Below, piece after piece: positions 16,545 through 23,738 of a stretch of 28,859 nucleotides of DNA; the stretch's first letter is position 1, and each line of letters starts with the position of its first letter. The stretch is from Clostridia bacterium (GTDB lineage: Bacteria > Bacillota > Clostridia > Christensenellales > Aristaeellaceae). The position numbers and the translations under genes are program-made. Under the pieces are notes generated by a model. It did no database searches, was not told the origin of the DNA, and saw only the letters and a list, made by a program, of their open reading frames with translations. Location of the stretch: the NCBI GenBank assembly GCA_900769075.1, contig CAAGFE010000019.1:1-28859 (forward strand), in the 5' to 3' direction.

Positions 16545-17753
16545 TCAATCCTTGATACCGGAGCTGGCCATGGTCTCAAGGATCTGGCTCTGGCTCAGAA
16601 CAAAGATGAAGATCGGGACGGCCATGACCACAACGGTCACCGCTGCCGCCTGACCGGTACGGGCAATGCCGCCGGCCTGAATCTGCTGCAGGGCGTAGAC
16701 CAGGGTCTTCTTGGCCTCGGAGTAGATCACCGTGGAGGCGCTGGTGTTCCACAGGCTCTGGACGCTGAAGATGATGACCGTCAGCCAGGCAGGCTTGACA
16801 TTGGGCATCACGATGCTCCAGAAGATGCGGAACTCGCCGGCACCGTCGATATGGGCCGCTTCAATCAGCGCAGTGGGCAGACCTTCCATGAACTGCTTCA
16901 TCATGAACAGGCCAATGGGAGCCGCAAACGCAGGGAGGAGCAGCGCCCAGTAGGTGTCGATGATGTTCATGCGGGTCATGGTGACGTAGTTCGGGATGCC
17001 GGTCACATAGCCAGAGAACATCAGGGCCGTGGTGACAACGGCGAAGAAGAGCTTCCCGCCGGGGAAATCATACTTCGCCAGCACGAAGGCGGCCATGGAC
17101 GCGATCACCAGATGACCGAAGGTGCCAACCGCGGTGATGAACACGGTGTTGAGGATGTAGCGGGTGAAGGGCACCCAGCTCTGTCCCATGGTCACAATCA
17201 GGTCGGAGAAGTTATCGATGGTCGGATGCTGGGGAAAGACCGTGGGCGGGAAACGGAACAGCTCATCCAGGGGCTTGAGGGACGAGCCGATGGCGAAAAC
17301 CAGCGGGAAGGCCATCGCGCAGGCCACCAGCGCCAGCATCAGGTAGATGCCGATATCGCCGCCCAGGGAGCGGTTGGGGTGGCGGCGCTTGAAGAGGTGC
17401 TTGCGTGGCTTGACGATGCGCTCGCCGCGCAGCTCCGCCAGGCGATGCAGCTCATCCGCCTTGCTGCGGACGCTGGGCTTGTTCTCCCACAGCGCGTCCA
17501 TGCGATGGTACACCTTCAGGCCGTTGGAAAGCACGAAAACGTATTCCGCCCCGTCCTTCATCTTCACCGTGATGGTGCTGGCCATGCCGCCGTTGCGCTC
17601 GTTCTTGAGCACCGCGATGTCCGCATAAGGCATCTCGATGGTCTGCTGCTTGCTCTCAAAGCGTGCCAGGGCTTCTTCCGCAAGCAGGGTGCCGCGGTGC
17701 TTCTTCCCTTTCAAAAACAGGGTACCAGTGGACTTGTAGCTCGTTTCACTCAT
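16545..17753 (-). CDS. CUT1 sugar ABC permease (MalG-like) with PH/GRAM-like N-terminal module
   Basis: A 402-residue protein. The permease part is residues about 130-402, with six hydrophobic segments and the EAA loop at about 297-321 (IEAAHIDGAGEFRIFWSIVMPNVKP). Ahead of it are about 125 extra residues not usual for MalG. Residues about 8-90 look like a small beta-barrel of the PH/GRAM kind: GTLFLKGKKHRGTLLA, EMPYADIAVLKN, TITVKMKDGAEYVFVLS, then a helix. A basic linker follows. The module would be cytosolic, next to the ATPase or the membrane surface. The ATG is one base after the preceding permease stop (TGATATG). It pairs with the 17755-18705 permease. PH/GRAM identity is by pattern only. 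Confidence 0.88.
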   Translation of the reverse strand: MSETSYKSTGTLFLKGKKHRGTLLAEEALARFESKQQTIEMPYADIAVLKNERNGGMASTITVKMKDGAEYVFVLSNGLKVYHRMDALWENKPSVRSKADELHRLAELRGERIVKPRKHLFKRRHPNRSLGGDIGIYLMLALVACAMAFPLVFAIGSSLKPLDELFRFPPTVFPQHPTIDNFSDLIVTMGQSWVPFTRYILNTVFITAVGTFGHLVIASMAAFVLAKYDFPGGKLFFAVVTTALMFSGYVTGIPNYVTMTRMNIIDTYWALLLPAFAAPIGLFMMKQFMEGLPTALIEAAHIDGAGEFRIFWSIVMPNVKPAWLTVIIFSVQSLWNTSASTVIYSEAKKTLVYALQQIQAGGIARTGQAAAVTVVVMAVPIFIFVLSQSQILETMASSGIKD

Positions 17754-17754
17754 A

Positions 17755-18705
17755 TCAGGTACCCACCTTTTCCAGTGCTGCAGAAATGAACTTCTTGCAC
17801 AGAATCATGACCAGGAACAGCAGCGTTGCGATGGCGGAGGCGTAGCCCATTTCGAAACGGCTGAAGCCATAGTCAAACAGATGCGTGACAACGGTACGGG
17901 CCGCATAGTCCGTGGAGGGATAACCGGCCAGGGCTCGCGGCACGTCGCAGACGTTGAAGGCGGAGGTGATGCTCATCACCGCGCCGAAGAGCAGCATGGG
18001 CTTCATGCTGGGCAGGGTGATGTGGTACAGCTCCTGCCAGCGGTTGCGGACGCCGTCCACATATCCGGCCTCGTACATGCTCTTGTCGATGCCCTGGAAA
18101 CCGGCGACGAAGGACAGGAAGCCGGTGCCCATGCTCATCCACAGGATGACGACGATCAGAACCGGCATGATGTATTTCGGGTCGGTCAGCCAGAGCAGGG
18201 GCGCGTCGATCAGGCCGAAGTTGAGCAGCATGGAGTTCAGGTAACCGTAGGCATCGCCTCGGAAGATGATGGAGAAGATGCTGTACGCATTGCCAGCGAT
18301 GCTGGGCGCGTAGAAGATCACAACCGCGATGGCGCGCAGCCACTTGGGCAGCTCGTTGATGAACCATGCGAACATGAACGAGAGGATGTAGCCCACCGGA
18401 CCGGTGATGACCGCAATGACGAAGGTATTCTTGACGGACGTCAGGAAGACTTCATCCTGCAGGAGCAGGTTGATATAGTTCTGCAGGCCCACAAAGCGGG
18501 CGGGCTCCAGAATGTTGTAATAGGTAAAGCTGTAGTAAATGGACGTGCAGATCGGCAGGATGAAGAAGGTGAGAAACAAGATCGCGTAGGGCGCAAGGAA
18601 GAGGTAGCACACCTTCTGGCGCTTGGCTTTGTGCCAGCCGTAATGGAACTGCTCCATTTTCATGCGGCAATAGCGGCTGGCGAAGCTTGACGGGTTATTG
18701 CTCAT
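17755..18705 (-). CDS. CUT1 sugar ABC transporter permease (UgpA/MalF-like)
   Basis: A 316-residue inner-membrane permease of the short MalF/UgpA type with six hydrophobic segments (first at about residues 32-55). The EAA loop is at about 210-235 (YEAGYVDGVRNRWQELYHITLP). Its start overlaps the stop of the tethered solute-binding gene by ATGA, and its stop is one base from the next permease start, so the three proteins are translationally coupled and form the first importer of the locus. The substrate is not readable from the permease; mannan fragments are suggested by the neighbouring GH26 enzyme. Confidence 0.93.
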   Translation of the reverse strand: MSNNPSSFASRYCRMKMEQFHYGWHKAKRQKVCYLFLAPYAILFLTFFILPICTSIYYSFTYYNILEPARFVGLQNYINLLLQDEVFLTSVKNTFVIAVITGPVGYILSFMFAWFINELPKWLRAIAVVIFYAPSIAGNAYSIFSIIFRGDAYGYLNSMLLNFGLIDAPLLWLTDPKYIMPVLIVVILWMSMGTGFLSFVAGFQGIDKSMYEAGYVDGVRNRWQELYHITLPSMKPMLLFGAVMSITSAFNVCDVPRALAGYPSTDYAARTVVTHLFDYGFSRFEMGYASAIATLLFLVMILCKKFISAALEKVGT

Positions 18706-21617
18706 TTTGTTTCCTCCTCTCCATAAAGCGGCAGGCCGAATTCCTTGCGCTTGATTTCGATTTCCTCATTGATGGTATGGGTATAGGTCAGCAAAGTCTC
18801 GCGGGGATCGTCCTTGTCATTGATGACCTTTCGGATGGCGTTGGTCATGTGGCGGGTGGTGGAGTAGCCGCCGGCGATCTCCGGGAAGCCGCGGGTCCAG
18901 GTCTGCTGTTCCTTGAGCACAGCCAGCTGATCCGTGGACCAGGCCAGCTGTTCCAGCGCGTCGGTATTGGCGGTGGCGTATCGGGCAGAGGATCCCAGCA
19001 CGCTCTCCATCTCCCGGCCGAACCGGGCCTGCGCATCCGCGGATACCCACCACTTCATGAAGGTCCAGGCATTCTTCTTCACCTGCTCGTTGTCGGTGGC
19101 GATCATCAGGCAGCACAGGCCGTTGGCATGGACGCTGCGGTCGATGGTGCCATCCTCCTGCAGGGTTCCGGGATAGAGTGCGAATTCCCACAGGCCGCGA
19201 ATTTCAGGCGCGGAAACCGCCAGGGTGTTGTACAGGGTATACTGACCGACGCCGATGGGCATTTCGCCGGAACGGAAGCGGCTGACGAAGTCGAAAACGG
19301 TAGGCAGGCCGTAGTTGTTATACAGGCTGGTGTAGAACTTGAAGGCCTTGACGCCCGCTTCGCTATCGATCACGGTGCGGGTTTTGTCTTCATTATAGAT
19401 TGAACCGCCGTTCTGATAGATCAGGGAGTTGAAGCCCGACATATCAACGTTGGAGATATCCGGGTAAGGCACGCCCACGGACATGTTGTTGCCCTGGATG
19501 GTAGGCAGCATGGCGATGATATCGTCCCAGGTCTGAGGAACCTCCAGGCCCAGATCGGCCAGCACGTCGGAGCGGTAGAACAGGACGGAGAAGACCTGGG
19601 TTTCGGGCAGGCCATAAACGCCTGTCTTCTTGCCGTTGTTATAGGTCAGGGGTTCCAGGGCGCTGGCGTAGAAGGGCTTGATGACCTCCTCGAAGTCCTC
19701 AAACTGGGTCAGATCCTCCACCGCGTTGCGCATGGCGTAGTTCACGGCAAACCAGCCGTCCACGCTCAGCACCACGTCAGGGCCGATGCCCGCCATGACG
19801 GCACTGAGGATCGCGTCCGCAGCAACCAGCTGCACGTTGACCTTCACCCCGTACTCCTTGGTGAAGGTATCGTCAATCATGGTCTTCAGCACGGTGGACT
19901 GGTCGCGGCCGGTGACCAGCCAAACCTCGATCACGTCGTCCGCCTTTTCATCGTACACATCGCCCAGGGCATTGTAGTCCACAAAATAGGAAGCAACACA
20001 GGCGCGAATCTCGTGAACCAGACCGGCGAGGAAGTTGTTGGACACCTGCTTGACCTTCGCCTTCTCGCCGGAAATGATGATGGCATCAATGTCCAGCTTG
20101 GATTCCGCCATATTCTGCATGGCGGTGCCCAGGGAGGTGATATTGTCCTTGAAGTTGGTGAAGGACTGGGTGATGCGCTCGTTGCGCTCCACGAACTGCT
20201 CCAGCTGAACAGCGAGCGTCTGCGCGACGGCAACACGGTCGTTCTTCTGTCCCGTCATGGCGACGGTGTCATCCACCAGCTTGTACAGGCGCATGGATTC
20301 CAGCTCCATGGCCTCGATGACCTCCGGATACACCTTGGCCAGGTTGTAATCGCGGAAACGGTCAGGGTTGACGCCGGTCAGCACCAGCACCTTGCGGTAA
20401 ATCTGGTTGAGACGGTAGATGCTGGACTCCATCTCCTTGAGGATGCTGCCCATCTTGCCCAGGGTGACCTCCAGGCGGATGGCATGCTTGCCGGCCGTCA
20501 GGTAGAAGCGGTAGGGCGTGCCCTGCGCGTCGGCCAGGGTGTGCATCTTCCACTTGGTGTTGTAGGCGAAGGCCACGGAAGCCATCTCGTCAAAGGGGAT
20601 TTCGCCGTCGATGTACACGCTACGGCAGGAGAGGCCGCCGCGCTGGTAGGTCTGGCGGGCTTTGATGGAGATGTTGTAGTATCCGTCCTCCGGCACCTCA
20701 AATTCCCATTCGATCCACTGCCCGGGGGTGTTCCACGGATCACCGCCGATATAGTTCAGGATGGTATGGTAGACATCATAGGGCTCGGTGGAGGGAGAAG
20801 CATGGTCATAGCGGGCGTACAGAGAGGGAGAGGAACGGGTGACGGCGTTTTCGCCCTGGATGGTGGTTGACCAGTTCTGAGCAGCTTCAGACATCTCAAC
20901 CGCGGGCTGGGCAGCCGCATATTGCTCGTAGGACTGACGGGCTGTGACAGGAACGAGCTGGATGCTGCGGATGATCATCGGTTCATTGACCGCCCTGAGG
21001 GAGAGCTTGTTCTCCCCCGCGGCAAAGAAGAACTGATAGGGATCCGTTTCGTAGCCCATATCGTCCCGGCAGAAGGCGGTCTGGTAATCAAACCTTTCCA
21101 CCTGTGTGGGACGGATCTCGTTGCCCTGGTTGTCCTTACGGACCTCGCCGCCGTCCACCCACAGACGGGAAAAGCGCAGCGTATCCGCACCGGCAAAGGG
21201 AAGCGCATCGTTGATATACACCTCGCGCTCGATGTCCACACCGCGGGAGGAAACGGTCAGGTACTCCAGGCGAATGGTGTACATGCCATCAGCAGGCACG
21301 GTCACCTTCCAGCTGGTGCACTCGCCGTCAGCCGTGTACACTTCCATGCTGCCGGAAGCGCTCTGCTGCAGCTTGCCATCCCCCTCAAAGGCGGCGACAT
21401 CCACCTCGATCATCTCCGCGCCGGGCGCAGTGCCCTCATGGTTGCGCAGATAGATCTCATAGGTATCGTCACGGCCGATGCCGGTCACGTCCGTAGTCAG
21501 GTCCCTGCCTTCGTACTTGGCATGGTAGCTCTGCTGACCGCCGTTCAGGAGAACGAGGGTCACGACCAGAATCACCACAACCAGAGCGCCGACAAGAATA
21601 CGCCACTTTTTTCGCAT
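18702..21617 (-). CDS. Membrane-tethered fusion: two carbohydrate-binding-like domains plus solute-binding domain
   Basis: A 971-residue protein. An N-terminal membrane helix (about 6-24, no lipobox) is followed by two jelly-roll, CBM-like regions at about 95-225 (WKVTVPADGMYTIRLEYL...REVYINDALPF...FFAAGENKLSLRA) and about 250-385 (QWIEWEFEVPEDGYYNISIKA...RSVYIDGEIPF...FYLTAGKHAIRLEV). A helical linker spans about 390-550. A family 1 solute-binding domain occupies about 560-971 (EVWLVTGRDQSTVLKTMIDDTF, ALEPLTYNNGKKTGVYGLPETQVFSVLFYRSDVL). Typical binding proteins have only about 420 residues. ATG 21617 is chosen for AGGAG about 10 bases upstream and because it starts just before the anchor. 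It is the first gene of the operon and overlaps the permease by four bases. Confidence 0.9.
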   Translation of the reverse strand: MRKKWRILVGALVVVILVVTLVLLNGGQQSYHAKYEGRDLTTDVTGIGRDDTYEIYLRNHEGTAPGAEMIEVDVAAFEGDGKLQQSASGSMEVYTADGECTSWKVTVPADGMYTIRLEYLTVSSRGVDIEREVYINDALPFAGADTLRFSRLWVDGGEVRKDNQGNEIRPTQVERFDYQTAFCRDDMGYETDPYQFFFAAGENKLSLRAVNEPMIIRSIQLVPVTARQSYEQYAAAQPAVEMSEAAQNWSTTIQGENAVTRSSPSLYARYDHASPSTEPYDVYHTILNYIGGDPWNTPGQWIEWEFEVPEDGYYNISIKARQTYQRGGLSCRSVYIDGEIPFDEMASVAFAYNTKWKMHTLADAQGTPYRFYLTAGKHAIRLEVTLGKMGSILKEMESSIYRLNQIYRKVLVLTGVNPDRFRDYNLAKVYPEVIEAMELESMRLYKLVDDTVAMTGQKNDRVAVAQTLAVQLEQFVERNERITQSFTNFKDNITSLGTAMQNMAESKLDIDAIIISGEKAKVKQVSNNFLAGLVHEIRACVASYFVDYNALGDVYDEKADDVIEVWLVTGRDQSTVLKTMIDDTFTKEYGVKVNVQLVAADAILSAVMAGIGPDVVLSVDGWFAVNYAMRNAVEDLTQFEDFEEVIKPFYASALEPLTYNNGKKTGVYGLPETQVFSVLFYRSDVLADLGLEVPQTWDDIIAMLPTIQGNNMSVGVPYPDISNVDMSGFNSLIYQNGGSIYNEDKTRTVIDSEAGVKAFKFYTSLYNNYGLPTVFDFVSRFRSGEMPIGVGQYTLYNTLAVSAPEIRGLWEFALYPGTLQEDGTIDRSVHANGLCCLMIATDNEQVKKNAWTFMKWWVSADAQARFGREMESVLGSSARYATANTDALEQLAWSTDQLAVLKEQQTWTRGFPEIAGGYSTTRHMTNAIRKVINDKDDPRETLLTYTHTINEEIEIKRKEFGLPLYGEEETK

Positions 21618-21685
21618 AAACTCACCACTCCTGTTGCATTGATATGTCGCCCAATGAATACCTTTGACTTCCTCCACCGCAACAT

Positions 21686-21714
21686 GACCTGCCTCTTGAA
21701 AAGAAGGTCAGGTC
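21686..21714 (-). promoter_or_regulatory. Leader hairpin of the transport operon
   Basis: In the minus-strand transcript GACCUG pairs with CAGGUC and the inner CCU/CUU with AAGAGG, about 12 bp with two single-base bulges and a 3-base loop. It lies in the 5' leader, about 70 bases before the start codon. There is no U tract, so it probably affects mRNA stability or binds a regulator. Confidence 0.5.
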
Positions 21715-21743
21715 GTGTCAAAGGATGGTTTCTATGTTTACTA

Positions 21744-21772
21744 ATTATAGGTATGTTCATCAATTTTGTCAA
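21744..21772 (-). promoter_or_regulatory. Consensus sigma-A promoter of the transport operon
   Basis: On the minus strand -35 TTGACA (21767-21772), 17-base spacer, -10 TATAAT (21744-21749): a full consensus match, about 127 bases before the start codon. This predicts high basal strength, so regulation would need a repressor or catabolite control. Confidence 0.9.
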
Positions 21773-21844
21773 GGACTCGCCCACTGTTTTATGCGTATCT
21801 GCCAAAGGTCGAAGAATTTTCATCCATTCGACAGCATTCGGCCT

Positions 21845-21858
21845 TGTAAGCATTTACA
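21845..21858. promoter_or_regulatory. Palindromic operator candidate between divergent promoters
   Basis: TGTAA-GCAT-TTACA, perfect 5-base arms around a self-complementary centre. It lies 36 bases upstream of the mannanase -35 box and 72 bases upstream of the operon -35 box. The form resembles LacI/GalR-family and CcpA cre sites, though the usual central CG is CA here. Confidence 0.5.
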
Positions 21859-21894
21859 CAACCATTATTTTGCTTTTTTATTCTTATTTTTTGC

Positions 21895-21923
21895 TTGATT
21901 GAATGAATATATTATGATAGAAT
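21895..21923 (+). promoter_or_regulatory. Promoter of the GH26 mannanase gene
   Basis: -35 TTGATT (21895-21900), 17-base spacer, -10 TAGAAT (21918-21923). An inverted repeat CATTG (21927-21931) / CAATG (21940-21944) sits around the expected transcription start and may be an operator. Confidence 0.65.
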
Positions 21924-22010
21924 ATGCATTGTATTCATGCAATGAAAATCAGCGTCCCAAAAATTTTTTTGAATTTGAAAAAATAGAAAATACATCAGGA
22001 GGACAAAGCA

Positions 22011-23459
22011 ATGAAACGAATCCTCGCCGGTCTGCTGGCATGCGCAATGGCCCTGCCCCTGTGTCCCGCCTTCGCGGAGGAGAGCATGACCTACGAAGCG
22101 GAAGCCGCCACACCGAACGGCGCGATTGCTGTCACAACCGATATCCAGGCCTCCGGATGGAAGGCCGTCGGCACCTTTGAGAACGCAGGAGATACCGTTG
22201 ATTTCCTCATCGACATCCCCATGGACGGGCTTTACGACCTGGCGCTGACCTGCAAGGGCATCGGCGGCGCGAAGATCAACAACCTGCTGGTAGACGGTCA
22301 ACAGCAGGGTACCTTTGAAAGCGGCAGCTTCATGTACGCCGATGCATCCGTACATGCCGTGCCGCTGACAGCAGGCCCGCACACGGTGTCCGTAACCCCT
22401 TCCTGGGGCTGGATATACCTGGACAAGCTGACGGTGACGGCTGCCGCCGCCATTCCCGATGCGGTGTACGAGGTCTCCCCTGTCCTCATCAACCCCAGCG
22501 CTACGCCGGAAGCGCAGAAACTCTACGCCTATCTGTGCAGCATCTACGGCAAGTTCACGCTGTCCGGCCAGGTCTGCGACAATGGGCTGCATGGCGCCGA
22601 ATTGAAGGCGATTCACGACGTGACGGGCAAGTATCCGGCCATCCTCGGCCTGGATATGATGGATTACACCCCTTCCCGCACTGCCCTGGGCGCGCGGGGC
22701 ACGGCGGTCGACAAAGCCATCGAGTTCCACAGAGCGGGCGGCATCGTCACCTTCTGCTGGCACTGGAGCGTCCCCCAACAATACATTCTCGAGGGCAAGG
22801 ACAAAAACGGCAACCCCCGCTGGTGGGGCGCATTCTACACCGACAATGTCGCCTATGATCTTGGCGCGGTGATGAACGGCGCTGACCCCGAGGGCAAGGA
22901 GCTGCTGGACAAGGACATTGAGGGCATCGCGCAGCAGCTGCTGAAGCTCCAGGAGAATGGGGTGCCGGTGCTGTGGCGGCCTCTGCACGAAGCCTCCGGC
23001 GGCTGGTTCTGGTGGGGCGCGAAGGGCCCCGAAGCCTGCAAGCAGCTGTGGATTTACCTCTATGACCAGTTGACCAACGTGTACGGCTGCAACAACCTCA
23101 TCTGGGTTTGGAACGGTCAGGCGGCGGACTGGTATCCCGGGGACGCCTATGTGGACATCATCGGCGAAGACATTTACGCCGAAAAACACGCCTACGGTGC
23201 GCAGAACTCCAAGTTTATTGAGGCGCTGGGGTACAGTGAGGCCAACAAAATCATCGCCCTGACGGAAAACGGTGTACTGTTCGACATCGACCAGGTGGTG
23301 AACACCAACGCCCGCTGGGCCTGGTTTGACACCTGGAGCGGCGAATTCGTGGTGCAGGGCGGAAAGTATTCCGAAGCCTACACCGAGGCGGATATCCTGC
23401 TCAAGACCTACCACAGCGAATACGTCATCACCCTGGATGAACTGCCGGATCTGTACTAA
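22011..23459 (+). CDS. Secreted beta-mannanase, GH26, with N-terminal CBM35-like domain
   Basis: A 482-residue endo-beta-1,4-mannanase that cleaves mannan, glucomannan or galactomannan outside the cell by a retaining mechanism. Signal peptide MKRILAGLLACAMALPLCPAFA is followed by a CBM35-type beta-sandwich at about 28-143 (YEAEAATPNGA...SGWKAVGTFENAGDTVDFLIDIP...LDKLTV) and the GH26 barrel at about 165-480. Acid/base E327 is in WRPLHEASGGWFWWG and nucleophile E419 in ALTENG. CWHWSVP and WVWNGQ are conserved subsite motifs. AGGAGG (21997-22002) is 8 bases before the ATG. There is no wall anchor or lipobox, so it is probably released. It is divergent from the transport operon and gives that operon its likely substrate. 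Confidence 0.94.
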   Translation: MKRILAGLLACAMALPLCPAFAEESMTYEAEAATPNGAIAVTTDIQASGWKAVGTFENAGDTVDFLIDIPMDGLYDLALTCKGIGGAKINNLLVDGQQQGTFESGSFMYADASVHAVPLTAGPHTVSVTPSWGWIYLDKLTVTAAAAIPDAVYEVSPVLINPSATPEAQKLYAYLCSIYGKFTLSGQVCDNGLHGAELKAIHDVTGKYPAILGLDMMDYTPSRTALGARGTAVDKAIEFHRAGGIVTFCWHWSVPQQYILEGKDKNGNPRWWGAFYTDNVAYDLGAVMNGADPEGKELLDKDIEGIAQQLLKLQENGVPVLWRPLHEASGGWFWWGAKGPEACKQLWIYLYDQLTNVYGCNNLIWVWNGQAADWYPGDAYVDIIGEDIYAEKHAYGAQNSKFIEALGYSEANKIIALTENGVLFDIDQVVNTNARWAWFDTWSGEFVVQGGKYSEAYTEADILLKTYHSEYVITLDELPDLY

Positions 23460-23482
23460 ACCGGCTTGTGAGCATGACAAAA

Positions 23483-23513
23483 GCCTCCGGACGACGAATC
23501 CGGAGGCCCTTTT
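23483..23513. terminator. Terminator after the mannanase gene (probably bidirectional)
   Basis: A 9-bp perfect stem GCCTCCGGA (23483-23491) / TCCGGAGGC (23499-23507) is followed by CCTTTTC on the plus strand. In the minus direction it is followed by TTTTGTC and could also end transcripts from the DAHP synthase side. Confidence 0.88.
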
Positions 23514-23521
23514 CATGGATT

Positions 23522-23738
23522 TCACAGGTCAATCCAACACCGACGAACGGTCTGTTTTTCTTGCTCAACGTACACTTTGTTCTCCAGTACGCCGCCATTG
23601 CCTTCAATGGTGCGGGCGCCGGCGACGTTGTCATCATCATAGGTGACGAGCACCCTGTCAATGCCCAGCTTGCGGGCCTACGGCAGAACCAGCAGCAGCT
23701 CCTCCATCAAAGTCGCCGTTTCCGTACCAAAGTCGGTT
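23522..23738 (-). pseudogene. GNAT acetyltransferase remnant (C-terminal fragment with nonsense codon)
   Basis: The minus strand reads ETATLMEELLLVLP, then an in-frame TAG, then ARKLGIDRVLVTYDDDN, VAGARTIEGNGGVLENKVYV and EQEKQTVRRCWIDL before TGA at 23522-23524. This is the C-terminal third of a GNAT N-acetyltransferase (acetyl-CoA-binding helix, then the N-x-x-S/A-x-x-x-x-E-x-x-GG turn and closing strands). The TAG stands where homologues usually have Glu (GAG), a single-base change. The N-terminal two thirds are missing; the fragment runs into the end of the DAHP synthase gene. It is a relic, not an expressed gene. Confidence 0.75.
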
